DNA of 64,000 bases from NCBI RefSeq assembly GCF_022138605.1, contig NZ_JACBFS010000003.1:558001-622000 (forward strand). Direction: 5' to 3'. A program made the translations under genes and the position numbers. The notes beneath the pieces are model-generated. The model was not told the DNA's origin. It saw only the letters and a program-made list of their open reading frames with translations, and searched no databases. This document shows positions 39,669-47,803 of this stretch, piece by piece. The stretch comes from Xanthobacter sp. NM-25. GTDB lineage: Bacteria; Pseudomonadota; Alphaproteobacteria; Rhizobiales; Xanthobacteraceae. How positions within the stretch are numbered: the first letter of the stretch is position 1; every line of letters starts with the position of its first letter.

Positions 39669-40378
39669 GAGCGCTCCACCTCCGGTGCGAAGAAATAGCC
39701 GGCGCCGCGCACGGTCTTCACCATCTCCGGTCCGCCGTGGGACTCCAGCTTCTTGCGCAGCCGGCTGACCTGGATGTCGATGGCGCGGTCGAAGCCCGTG
39801 GCGGTGCGGTTCTTGGCGGCGTCCATCAGCTGGTCGCGCGTCAGCACCCTTTGTGGATGTTCGAGGAAGGTCAGGAGCAGGTCATATTCCCCGGTGGAGA
39901 GGTCCACCACCACGGTTTCGGGATTGGTCAGCTCGCGCCGGCGGGTGTCGAGCATCCAGCCGGAAAAGGCGAGCAGGGTGCCCCCGGAAGCCGTGGCGCC
40001 GCCCGGAGGCCGCATGCGTCGCAGCACCGCGTGGATGCGGGCGAGCAGCTCGCGCGGATTGAACGGCTTCGCCAGATAGTCGTCCGCGCCGAGTTCCAGG
40101 CCCACGATCCGGTCCACGTCGCTGCCGCGCGCGGTGAGCATGATGATGGGCACGTCCGAGGTGCGGCGGATGTCCCGGCACAGGTCCAGCCCGCTCACGC
40201 CCGGCAGCATGATGTCGAGGATGACGAGATCCACCGGCCCGGCCTTCATCGCCTCCCGCATCTCGCGGGCATCCTGGGCCGCGGTGACCTTGTGCCCGTG
40301 CTCGCGCAGGAACTTGCCGGCGAGGCGCCGGATCTCGGCATCGTCGTCGACGATCAGGATATGGCCTTCGGGGGACAC
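39665..40378 (-). CDS. OmpR-type response regulator of metal-export operon
   Basis: A 237-residue regulator. The receiver shows VDDDAEI, the phospho-Asp in VILDIMLPG, LTARG, and LAKPFNP. The winged helix shows LSTGEYDLLLTFLEHP and RAIDIQVSRLRKKL, then KTVRGAGYFF. A GTG at 40378 is taken as start because GGAG stands at suitable spacing and residues upstream are not family-like. It pairs with the kinase by an ATGA overlap and would activate the adaptor-RND-oxidase-MFS genes. Confidence 0.9.
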   Translation of the reverse strand: MSPEGHILIVDDDAEIRRLAGKFLREHGHKVTAAQDAREMREAMKAGPVDLVILDIMLPGVSGLDLCRDIRRTSDVPIIMLTARGSDVDRIVGLELGADDYLAKPFNPRELLARIHAVLRRMRPPGGATASGGTLLAFSGWMLDTRRRELTNPETVVVDLSTGEYDLLLTFLEHPQRVLTRDQLMDAAKNRTATGFDRAIDIQVSRLRKKLESHGGPEMVKTVRGAGYFFAPEVERS

Positions 40379-40481
40379 GGGGTGACGGACTCCTGAGAGG
40401 CACTCCGCGGGGCGGAACCGCGGCTCCACGGACAGGCCCTTTTATCCCAGCCCGCGTGCTTCGCGATACGCCGATGCCCGG

Positions 40482-41612
40482 TCAAGCCCGGCGGCTCGGA
40501 GCCTGCTCGCCGATGGCCGCCGATGGGGCGTGGTCCCGCGAAAGACCATGCCAGCCGAGCCAGCCGGTATAAAGACCGACCATCAGGATCAGCGCGGCGG
40601 AGGCATAGGGCGCGCGCCGGGCGAGCGCGCTGAAGCCCGACCAGCGTTGCGAGACGTGCCGGACGCTGAGCGCGGCGAGCACGCCGGCGGACACCAGCGT
40701 GAGCGCCAGGCCGATGCTGAAGCACAGCACCAGCACGAAGCCGAGGCTGAACGCCTTCAGCTGCATGCAGATCAACAGAACGGTGATCGCCGCCGGGCAC
40801 GGGATCAGCCCGCCCGTCAGTCCGAAGACCACGATCTGCCAGGTCGTCACCGGGCGGCCGGCAAAGCGACTGCGGATATCGGCGGCGTGGGCGCGTGCGT
40901 GGGCGTCGTCCTCGTCGCCGAGAGTCATGTGGGCGTGGTCATGCTCCTCGAAGGCAAGGGCATGGACCTCCTCCCCTCCATCGGCGAGGCGCAGTCGCAG
41001 CTCCGCTGAAAAGGCATGGGGCTCGGGAATGTCTTGCGCGCTTTCGAGGAATGCGCCCCGGTTCACGAACGGGAAGACCTGACGGCCGCCCCCGGGCCTC
41101 AGCGTTTCGAGAACGACGCGTCCTGCGTCGGGAAGCGCACGCCCGGCAAGGCTGGAGATGCGCCAGCGCGGCGGCACGCCGTCCTCGAAGATGCCGAGCG
41201 CCAGTTCCCCCTCCGCGGTCGGGACGAGACGGGTCTCGTCCTCATGGTGGTGGTGATGCGCGTCGCTTTGCTCGTGCCACGTCCGCCAGGCCATCCAGGT
41301 GGCGATGGCGATGATGGCCACGGCCGAAGCCAGCTGAAAATAAGTTTCGCTCGCCTCAGCACCCCATTGCTGCCCGAAATACAGGCCGCCGAGAGCAATG
41401 AGCCAGACCACCGCCGTGTGCGACGCCGTTGCGGCGAGGCCCAGCAGGACGGCCTGGGTGAGCGTGCCGCGGATGGCGATGATGAAGGCGGCCATCATCG
41501 TCTTGGAATGACCCGGCTCGAGCCCGTGCAGCGCACCGAGCAGCACGGCCGAGGGGATGAACAGCCAGGCGTGCGCGGCCCCCTGCTGGAGCAGGTCTGT
41601 AAACGCGGTCAT
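40482..41612 (-). CDS. NicO/RcnA-family nickel-cobalt exporter
   Basis: A 376-residue membrane protein of the RcnA/NicO family. HGLEPGHSKTMMAAFIIA near residue 30 is the family hallmark. There are about six membrane spans, with GLIPCPAAITVLLIC in the second half. Between the two membrane halves is a large loop of about 110 residues containing a His run (SDAHHHHHEDE) and a second His/Asp cluster (EEHDHAHMTLGDEDDAHARAHA). E. coli RcnA has a shorter His loop. It exports Ni2+ and Co2+. The RcnR-like repressor gene lies 12 bases upstream in the same operon. Confidence 0.88.
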   Translation of the reverse strand: MTAFTDLLQQGAAHAWLFIPSAVLLGALHGLEPGHSKTMMAAFIIAIRGTLTQAVLLGLAATASHTAVVWLIALGGLYFGQQWGAEASETYFQLASAVAIIAIATWMAWRTWHEQSDAHHHHHEDETRLVPTAEGELALGIFEDGVPPRWRISSLAGRALPDAGRVVLETLRPGGGRQVFPFVNRGAFLESAQDIPEPHAFSAELRLRLADGGEEVHALAFEEHDHAHMTLGDEDDAHARAHAADIRSRFAGRPVTTWQIVVFGLTGGLIPCPAAITVLLICMQLKAFSLGFVLVLCFSIGLALTLVSAGVLAALSVRHVSQRWSGFSALARRAPYASAALILMVGLYTGWLGWHGLSRDHAPSAAIGEQAPSRRA

Positions 41613-41624
41613 GTTGCTCTCGGG

Positions 41625-41903
41625 TCACTTGAGATAGGTGCGGACAACCTCGATCAGGTCGGCGGCGCCTTTGGCACGCTCGGGGTCCGGCTCGGCGTCC
41701 GGGTTCACCACGTGATGGCGGATGTGATCCTCCATCAGCTCCGCCGTCAGTCCGTTGATGGCGCCGCGCATGGAGGCGACCAGCATGAGCACGTCGGTGC
41801 AGCCGAGCTCGGCCTCCAGCGCGCGCTCCACGGCTTCGGCCTGCCCCTTGATCCGGCGAATGCGGGCGAGAAGCTTGGTCTTGTGCTTGATCGTATGGGC
41901 CAT
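41625..41903 (-). CDS. RcnR-type nickel/cobalt repressor (CsoR/RcnR family)
   Basis: A 92-residue all-helical repressor. The residues that bind Ni/Co in E. coli RcnR are all here at the same numbers: His3, Cys35, His60 and His64 (MAH at the start, ELGCTD, MEDHIRHH). CsoR copper sensors and FrmR have different sets, so Ni/Co specificity is well supported. ATG 41903 is required to keep the N-terminal His at position 3. It lies directly before the RcnA-like gene and behind a G-tract operator. Confidence 0.9.
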   Translation of the reverse strand: MAHTIKHKTKLLARIRRIKGQAEAVERALEAELGCTDVLMLVASMRGAINGLTAELMEDHIRHHVVNPDAEPDPERAKGAADLIEVVRTYLK

Positions 41904-41914
41904 CACGGATTTAT

Positions 41915-41932
41915 AATATAGGGGGGTACCGT
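41915..41932. promoter_or_regulatory. RcnR-type G-tract operator
   Basis: The sequence AATATA-GGGGGG-TACCGT lies 12-29 bases upstream of the repressor start. RcnR and related proteins bind six-G tracts flanked by TACT/AGTA-like half sites. Here the flanks are ATA and TAC. Its place over the likely promoter of the rcnR-rcnA pair fits autorepression relieved by Ni2+ or Co2+. Confidence 0.65.
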
Positions 41933-42213
41933 ATGTAAACCACTCCCCTTCGTCTGCCGGACCATTCTGGGCCTATGTCGAGGCCGGGAGCCCGGTGACC
42001 CTCGATCGATGTGGGGACTTGAACGGGGCTAACAGCTTGGCGCCGTGGGCCCGACCTGTCATCCGCTGACGCAACATCGGATGACGATGCCGGTCCCTCG
42101 GACGGTGTCGTCAAGTGTTTCTGCCAAGGGAATGTCCCGTTTCCCGAATTTGCGACCCGAGAGCGGGCCTAACATTCCAGACATTGCCCACATTTGGCCA
42201 CAGCCGAGAATGT

Positions 42214-42693
42214 TCATTCGACCAAGATCGAGAGATTCTTGAGCGTAGATTGCAGCCCGGCGTTGTGGTCTTCCTGCTGTACCCCTTCCGGAACATTTTC
42301 GCAGGTGATAGTCACCCTGGCTCCTCCGGGAACGGGCGAAAGGCTCCACTTCATCTTCATCTCGCCCGCGAAGGCCGGATCGTTTGATTGGAGCCTGACA
42401 AGATGGACGATCTGCTCGTCCGGAGCCAACTCCAGGAAACACCCTTCGACGACATCAGTGTCTTCCGAGGTCTTACCGTGGGTAGATCGATCTCCTTTGG
42501 CATAGGTCAGCGCCATCCCGTAGGCTCCGCCCTGGCGCGGTTCGAATTTGTAGATGTGTCCCGTCATTCCCTCGGGCGGGAGCCACTTCACCCATGCCTC
42601 CGGGTCTAGGAATGCTCGGTAGAGGGACTGCGGCGACGCGGCAATCACCCGCGTCGCCGAGTCAGTCCTTTGTCCTCCCGATACGCCTTTCAT
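42214..42693 (-). CDS. SRPBCC (AHSA1-like) family protein
   Basis: A 159-residue START-like fold protein. VIAASPQSLYRAFLDPEAWVKWLPPEGM near the N terminus and the end EGVQQEDHNAGLQSTLKNLSILVE are typical of AHSA1/SRPBCC proteins. The ligand is unknown. No signal peptide. It stands alone in a lower-GC stretch between the Ni/Co operon and the VIT gene and is transcribed leftward. ATG 42693 is chosen because the frame further upstream is not family-like. Confidence 0.78.
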   Translation of the reverse strand: MKGVSGGQRTDSATRVIAASPQSLYRAFLDPEAWVKWLPPEGMTGHIYKFEPRQGGAYGMALTYAKGDRSTHGKTSEDTDVVEGCFLELAPDEQIVHLVRLQSNDPAFAGEMKMKWSLSPVPGGARVTITCENVPEGVQQEDHNAGLQSTLKNLSILVE

Positions 42694-43024
42694 GAATCGG
42701 AATCCTTCGGCACCCCGTCCCCCACCGTGGACGGCTACAGCGATTTGGCCTGAATTCAACTGCGCTGCCGACGTCGGCTCACACCCATACCAGAAATCAA
42801 AACGCGACATCCGAAAGGCGCGTCTTTTCAGAGCGCGGTGGCGACCATGGGCATGACGAAGCCCCACTCGGGAGTGGGGGACCTCGTGAAGTGTCCGGCC
42901 CAGACCCAATCCATTCGAGGACGCAGGTGGGTGGCCAGCACGGAAATCAACAGGCGCACGACAGGCGAGACCCAGCTCCGAGTTGACAAGCGCGGCGCGT
43001 TTTCCCGCCAACATTTCTTCCCTA
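42694..43024. other. Intergenic region between SRPBCC and VIT genes
   Basis: About 330 bases without a convincing gene. Open frames here are short and lack family likeness. It contains one perfect hairpin, CCCCACTC-gg-GAGTGGGG (42862-42879), with no T-run on either side. It must hold the promoter of the leftward SRPBCC gene; no clear -35/-10 pair was found. Confidence 0.5.
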
Positions 43025-43720
43025 TCAGCCGAGAAGATGCGCCAGCCAATAGGCTGCACCTGCCGCGAGACCGCCAACCAACAAAGTCTGCACGGCGGAC
43101 CTGAAGGGGTTTACCCCCGTGAAGCGGCCTTTGATTGCACCGAAAATCGCCAGCGCGATCCCCGTAGTGAGCACGGACATCTTCAAGGCATCAGGGATGT
43201 TCGATACGGCGATATAAGGCGCAAGCGGGATGAACCCGCCAACGAGATAAGCGATCGCGATGGTCGCAGCGCTCAGCGGAGCGCGTTTCGGATCCGGCTG
43301 TTCAAGGCCGAGCTCGAAGCGCATCATGAAATCCGTCCAGCGCCGGGGATTGGCGCTGATCGCGTCAACCACGTTCGTCAGAGCGGCGCCCTCAAGGCCG
43401 TAGGTTTCAAATATCTGCCTCACCTCGTTTACCTCGAAATCGCGCTTATGCTCGATTTCCCAAGTTTCACGCGCTTCCTCCGACTTGAAATGCTCAATGT
43501 CCGTATGCGCGGCGAGATAACCGCCAAGCCCCATCGCGATGGCGCCGGCGGCGATCTCGGCAAGGCCCGCAGTCACGATCACTCCGGTGTCACTGACGGC
43601 GGCAGACAAACCAGCGGCCAGGGCAAAAGGAACCGTCAGGCCGTCCGACATGCCGATGACGACGTCGCGGACGATCTCCGAGCCGCTAAAATGTTTTTCG
43701 ATATGCGGAGTGGTCGGCAT
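43025..43720 (-). CDS. VIT1/CCC1-family iron-manganese transporter
   Basis: A 231-residue membrane protein. SEIVRDVVIGMSDGLTVPFALAAGL and GAIAMGLGGYLAAHTDIEHF near the N terminus are the VIT hallmarks, followed by a Glu-rich cytosolic part (EEARETWEIEHKRDFEVNE) that binds metal, and three more spans to the end. The family moves Fe2+ or Mn2+ out of the cytosol. ATG 43720 gives the family start. It stands alone, transcribed leftward. An iron-detoxifying role fits the metal theme of the element. Confidence 0.88.
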   Translation of the reverse strand: MPTTPHIEKHFSGSEIVRDVVIGMSDGLTVPFALAAGLSAAVSDTGVIVTAGLAEIAAGAIAMGLGGYLAAHTDIEHFKSEEARETWEIEHKRDFEVNEVRQIFETYGLEGAALTNVVDAISANPRRWTDFMMRFELGLEQPDPKRAPLSAATIAIAYLVGGFIPLAPYIAVSNIPDALKMSVLTTGIALAIFGAIKGRFTGVNPFRSAVQTLLVGGLAAGAAYWLAHLLG

Positions 43721-43985
43721 TGATAAGGGTCCTTTTTGACGGTTATCGAGAAAGCCCATCCGATGGATGAGGCTTGACGTATTGGAACCTTCGACGGAGG
43801 TCGTGCCACTCGGCCAATCGCGGCTGCAATCTGGCAAACGAAGCTGACGGAAGACTGACGCAGCCCGTTTAGAATCGGCCATCAAGCGGCTTTTCGGCGA
43901 TGAGGTGTCGCAGGATTGTGCGCACAGTCCGTCGGCCCCGCCGGCACACTGCATCTTCATGCATGCGGAGGCTTGGAGCGGCGGC

Positions 43986-44372
43986 TCAAGGCTGTTCGGA
44001 AGAAACTGACGGCGACGGCCTGGTCTCGCGCTCTTGGCGCAGCCGATACGAGACGGCGCCGTAGGTGGCGACGCAATAGGGGACCAGGAACGTCAAGCCT
44101 ATCTTGGTCCAGTTGACCGAGCCGCCGCCCACGGCGGCATCGCCCTGGTTGATGAGATTGAGGATGGTGCCGACGACCACCGCCACCAGGAAGGAGCGGC
44201 GCGGAATGCCGGACTGCGTTGCATAGGAAAGGAAACGCCGGATCATGCTGGTGCCGGATTTCTCGCCGCGCGAGCTGATGGGACACGTCACCCCGATAGC
44301 ATTTGCATCAGGATTGCCGGCGCAATCCGGACCCTCGCACATCGTCGCCGTCGCATCAGTCGTCGTCTTCAT
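43986..44372 (-). CDS. NrtS-like nitrate/nitrite transporter family protein
   Basis: A 128-residue protein. The C-terminal 80 residues (GIPRRSFLVAVVVGTILNLINQGDA, then NWTKIGLTFLVPYCVATYGAVSYRL) match the small two-span NrtS family, reported to move nitrate/nitrite. The N-terminal 45 residues are hydrophilic with four cysteine/acid-bearing turns (CEGPDCAGN) and are atypical. Its start overlaps the end of the PepSY gene by 17 bases, so it is coupled to it. Confidence 0.65.
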   Translation of the reverse strand: MKTTTDATATMCEGPDCAGNPDANAIGVTCPISSRGEKSGTSMIRRFLSYATQSGIPRRSFLVAVVVGTILNLINQGDAAVGGGSVNWTKIGLTFLVPYCVATYGAVSYRLRQERETRPSPSVSSEQP

Positions 44373-44643
44373 CGCCGTGCTTCCGCCGGATCTGTTCCAG
44401 GCTGGCGGGGTCGTACTTCGCCTTCAGGCTGTCGCCGCGCACGTTGGTCGCCCTGACCTTGTAGCAGCCGTCGTCGGAGCGGATCGAGAGCACGGTCCAC
44501 CCCTCGCCCTCCAGCTTCTTCTGGAGCGCGTCGCGTGGCTGCCAGTCGGCCAGCGGCACGTTGCAAGCCCTATCGGCCGCCGCCGGTCCCGCGCCGAGGC
44601 ACGCGGCGAAGACCAAAATCGCGGCAACCCGCGTGCGTCTCAC
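44356..44643 (-). CDS. Exported PepSY-domain protein 1
   Basis: A 95-residue exported protein. A signal peptide (VAAILVFAACLGAGPAAA) is followed by a single PepSY-like domain with two cysteines (C in RACNVP and in DDGCYKV) and an acidic tail GDEDDD. It begins at a GTG (44643) with GGAGGATCTTTG before it. It is divergent from the adjacent response-regulator gene. The same cysteine pattern is seen in the PepSY protein at 56311-56586. Such proteins are found beside two-component systems and may act as periplasmic metal- or redox-sensing partners; that is inference. Confidence 0.8.
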   Translation of the reverse strand: MRRTRVAAILVFAACLGAGPAAADRACNVPLADWQPRDALQKKLEGEGWTVLSIRSDDGCYKVRATNVRGDSLKAKYDPASLEQIRRKHGDEDDD

Positions 44644-44781
44644 CAAAGATCCTCCGACGTGTGCAGCCCGCGAAATAGAAAGCACGCCCAACTGACGCCC
44701 ACCTGAACGCTCATGCAAATTATCGGGCCCCATCGGCTCGTCTCGCGCGCTAAATTGGCACGGAACACGCCGAGGCGACAC

Positions 44782-45453
44782 ATGCGGATCCTTCTGGTGG
44801 AAGACGACCCTGTCCTTGGGATGGCCGTGCGCGACCAGATCGTCGCCGACGGGCATACACCCGACTGGGTGACCCGTCTCGACGACGCCACCGAGGCGAT
44901 CCATGCCGCAGCCTTCGATCTGGTCCTGCTCGACCTGATGTTGCCGGACGGGCGCGGGCTCGATTTCCTGAAGCGTCTGAGGGTGGCGGGCGACGTCACG
45001 CCCATCATCGTACTGACGGCGCGGGACCAGATCTCGGACCGCATCGCGGCGCTCGATGCCGGCGCCGACGATTACCTGGTCAAGCCGTTCGACCTGTTCG
45101 AGCTCAGCGCGCGGATCCGGGCGGTGGGGCGGCGCTATGCCGGCAATCCCAATCCTCTGGTGTCCCTCGGCGACATTGAGGTGGATCTTGCGGCCCGCTC
45201 GGTGCGGCGAGCGGGACGGCCTGTGGCGCTGACCGGCCGCGAATGGTCGCTGTTCGAGGCGTTCGTGCAACGGCCCCACCAGCTCATGTCGAAGCCGCAG
45301 CTCGAGGAGCGGCTCTATTCCTTCGACGCCGAGGTGGAGAGCAACACCATCGAGGTCTACATCGCCCGCCTGCGCAAGAAGCTCGGGGCGGAGGTGATCG
45401 AGACGGTGCGCGGCATGGGCTATCGCCTCGGCCCGCCTGAGGCGGGCGCATGA
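44782..45453 (+). CDS. OmpR-type response regulator, redox operon
   Basis: A 223-residue regulator. The receiver has VEDDPVL, the phospho-Asp in LVLLDLMLPDGRG, LTARDQ, and LVKPFDL. The winged helix has LTGREWSLFEAFVQRP and SNTIEVYIARLRKKLG. ATG 44782 follows CGCCGAGGCGACAC. The stop overlaps the kinase start by ATGA. It is divergent from the PepSY gene, and its targets are probably that gene and the flavin redox operon that follows. Confidence 0.9.
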   Translation: MRILLVEDDPVLGMAVRDQIVADGHTPDWVTRLDDATEAIHAAAFDLVLLDLMLPDGRGLDFLKRLRVAGDVTPIIVLTARDQISDRIAALDAGADDYLVKPFDLFELSARIRAVGRRYAGNPNPLVSLGDIEVDLAARSVRRAGRPVALTGREWSLFEAFVQRPHQLMSKPQLEERLYSFDAEVESNTIEVYIARLRKKLGAEVIETVRGMGYRLGPPEAGA

Positions 45454-46817
45454 ACGAGGCGGTGGGCGACGGCCGCCGCGGTAGCGGGTGGAGCCTGCGC
45501 CTGCGCTTGGGATTGTGGCTGGCGCTGGCGGTCACCGCCCTGTGGCTCGCCGCCGCCACCGTGGCCGGGCTGGTGCTGCGCCGCGAGATCGGCGAGGTAT
45601 TCGACAGTGCCCTGCAGGAGGTGGCGCAGCGGGTGCTGCCGCTGGCCTATGCCGAACTGCTCTCGCGGGACGGAGGCAGCGCGACCCAGCACATGGCACC
45701 TATCGGCCCCCACCGGGAATACATCACCTACGTGGTCCGCGACGCGGACGGCCGCGAGCTGCTCCAGTCGAGCGACGCCGACCTGATGCAGATCCCCCGC
45801 GGCCTCCCGCCGGGCTTCCACAGCACGGAGCGGCTGCGCACCTACACCGAGGCGGCCGTCAGGGGCACAATCCTGGTGACCACCGCCGAGGACCTCGGCC
45901 ATCGCCGCGCGGCGGTCCGACGCGCGGTGGTCGCCCTGATCTGGCCCCTTGTCGCCCTGGTGCCCATCGCGCTCGTCGGGGTGTGGCTTTCCGTCCGCCT
46001 GTCCTTGAGGCCCGTCATCACCTTTCGCTCGGCGATCGAGGAACGGGGCCGCGGCAATCTCGCGCCGGTCGCAGCGGTGGGGCTGCCGGAGGAGATCGCA
46101 CCCGTCGCGACATCGGTCAACGCCCTGCTGGAACGCCTGCGCGGTGCGCTCGAAGCCGAGCGCGGCTTCACCGCCAACAGCGCCCATGAGCTCCGGACGC
46201 CCATCGCCGCCGCACTGGCGCAGACCCAGCGCCTCGTCGCTGAACTGCCGGGCGGCGCGCCCCGGGAACGGGCCCGTTCAGTGGCGGTCGCCCTGAAGCG
46301 TCTCTCGCGCTTGTCCGAGAAGCTGCTGCAGCTGGCCAAGGCCGAGGGCGGCGGCCTCCTCGCCGAAACCCCGACGCCCCTCGCGCCGGTGCTGCGCCAC
46401 GTGATCGCGGACATCGACCGGCTGACTGACCGGGGCGAGGACCTGATGGTCGAAATCCCGCCGGACAGCGGCCTTGTCTGCGACCTCGATCCGGACGCCT
46501 TCGCCATCCTCGCCCGCAATCTCATCGAGAATGCGTTGAAGCACGGCACGCCCGGCACGCCCGTGCGGCTGCGGCTGGCCGACGGCCTGTTCGAGGTCTC
46601 CAATGGCGGCCCCGTGGTGCCGGCCGACCGGCTGGCGCGCCTGATCCGCCCGTTCGAGCGCGGCCCGACGGGGGCGGAGGGCTCCGGCCTCGGCCTTGCC
46701 ATCGTCGCCGCCATCTGCCGCGGCGCTGGCCTGACCCTCGACCTCGCCTCGCCGATCCCGGGCGAAGCCGACGGCTTCCGTGCCAGGGTGCGCTTCGCGG
46801 CCGTGCCTCAAGCCTGA
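45450..46817 (+). CDS. Sensor histidine kinase, redox operon
   Basis: A 455-residue kinase. A membrane span near 20-45, a periplasmic region, a second span near 165-190, HAMP, the phosphoacceptor in SAHELRTPIAAALAQTQ near residue 246, the N box NLIENALKHG, and GLGLAIVAAICRGAG. It is coupled to the regulator by an ATGA overlap. The signal is unknown. Position before an exported acidic protein and the DUF2271/ApbE genes suggests it responds to periplasmic metal or redox state. Confidence 0.88.
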   Translation: MNEAVGDGRRGSGWSLRLRLGLWLALAVTALWLAAATVAGLVLRREIGEVFDSALQEVAQRVLPLAYAELLSRDGGSATQHMAPIGPHREYITYVVRDADGRELLQSSDADLMQIPRGLPPGFHSTERLRTYTEAAVRGTILVTTAEDLGHRRAAVRRAVVALIWPLVALVPIALVGVWLSVRLSLRPVITFRSAIEERGRGNLAPVAAVGLPEEIAPVATSVNALLERLRGALEAERGFTANSAHELRTPIAAALAQTQRLVAELPGGAPRERARSVAVALKRLSRLSEKLLQLAKAEGGGLLAETPTPLAPVLRHVIADIDRLTDRGEDLMVEIPPDSGLVCDLDPDAFAILARNLIENALKHGTPGTPVRLRLADGLFEVSNGGPVVPADRLARLIRPFERGPTGAEGSGLGLAIVAAICRGAGLTLDLASPIPGEADGFRARVRFAAVPQA

Positions 46818-46910
46818 CGGGAAGCTGAACGGAGATCCGCATCGGCTTCAGGTGGCCGTCAGGTGCGAAAGCGAGGGTGCTTCCGGTCAACACCAACCGG
46901 GAGATGGCCA

Positions 46911-47270
46911 ATGAAGACGCGCACCCTGATCGGAGCGGCGCTCCTGCTTTCCACCACGGGTATCGGCGTCGCACTGGCGGCGGCAGAGGCTGATCACCTG
47001 ACCTCAAGCCATCACGAACGGCTCGATGGCGTGACGTCATCCGCCATCGAGGGGCGCCCGATCCGCTTCGCCGAAGAGTCCTATGAGCGGCGTCGTGACG
47101 GCGAGCATCGCGGACGCCGCCACCACGATGACGATGAGGACGAAGGCGAAGACGACGAGGGTGGCCGCCGCGGCGCAATCCCGCAGGCCGGCCCGGCCGA
47201 TCCCAATGCGCCGGCGCCCGACAACGGCCTCTTCAACGGCAAAGCCCGTCCCAAGGTCGAGGTGCAATGA
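46911..47270 (+). CDS. Exported acidic protein of unknown function
   Basis: A 119-residue exported protein. A signal peptide (LIGAALLLSTTGIGVALAAA) is followed by a very polar mature part with a His/Asp/Glu block (HHDDDEDEGEDDEGG) that could bind cations, then a Pro-rich tail. I recognise no family. It stands 44 bases before the DUF2271 gene and probably shares its transcript. A possible cation or metal sponge in the periplasm, by inference. Confidence 0.6.
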   Translation: MKTRTLIGAALLLSTTGIGVALAAAEADHLTSSHHERLDGVTSSAIEGRPIRFAEESYERRRDGEHRGRRHHDDDEDEGEDDEGGRRGAIPQAGPADPNAPAPDNGLFNGKARPKVEVQ

Positions 47271-47314
47271 GCACCTCGCGGCGCCCGACCTTCTCTCCAT
47301 TGAGGAACAGACCG

Positions 47315-47785
47315 ATGAAATTCGTCCTCTCCGCCGTGGCCGCCACCACCGCCTTGATCGCCCCGGTGGTCGCCGAGGCCCGCCAAGTCACCTTCGAGAC
47401 CACCCTCAAGGCCTATGGCGGCAACGGCGCCTATGTGGTGCTCTACGTCACCGATGCCGCCGGCGTCTACAAGGGCACCTTGTGGATGGCCGGCGGCAAG
47501 GCGAAGTACTATCGCCACCTCAGCGACTGGCAGCGCGTCTCCGGCGGGCGACCGACCGAGATCGACGGCATCACCGGCGCCAGCATCGGCTCGGGCAGGA
47601 CGCTGAAGATCAGCCTCGACCTCGCCGATGCCATGATCGACGCCGGATACAAGGTCCATGTCGACACCGCCGTGGAGGACGGCATGGACAATCCCTCCGA
47701 GGTGGTCGTGCCCCTCGATACCGCGGCCTCCGGCAAGCCGGCGCCGGGCAAGGGCTACGTCAAATCCTTCACGGTCACCTTCTGA
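47315..47785 (+). CDS. Exported DUF2271 protein with ApbE-type flavinylation motif
   Basis: A 156-residue periplasmic protein of the DUF2271 family. Signal peptide MKFVLSAVAATTALIAPVVA. Conserved stretches are LKAYGGNGAYVVLYVTD, GTLWMAGGKAKYY and DAMIDAGYKVHVDTAVEDGMDNPSEV. Residues 84-90 read D-G-I-T-G-A-S, matching the D-G-x-(S/T)-G-A-(S/T) sequence to which ApbE attaches FMN in NqrC and RnfG; Ser90 is the predicted acceptor. ApbE is encoded two genes downstream. It is most likely a flavin-carrying periplasmic electron carrier. ATG 47315 is set by the signal peptide. Confidence 0.85.
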   Translation: MKFVLSAVAATTALIAPVVAEARQVTFETTLKAYGGNGAYVVLYVTDAAGVYKGTLWMAGGKAKYYRHLSDWQRVSGGRPTEIDGITGASIGSGRTLKISLDLADAMIDAGYKVHVDTAVEDGMDNPSEVVVPLDTAASGKPAPGKGYVKSFTVTF

Positions 47786-47803
47786 AGCGATCGGACCTGA
47801 TCC

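Noticed and set aside
42862..42879. Perfect hairpin CCCCACTC-gg-GAGTGGGG as a transcription terminator
   Set aside because: No T-run follows on either strand, and it is not placed just after a stop codon. It is mentioned only as structure in the gap.
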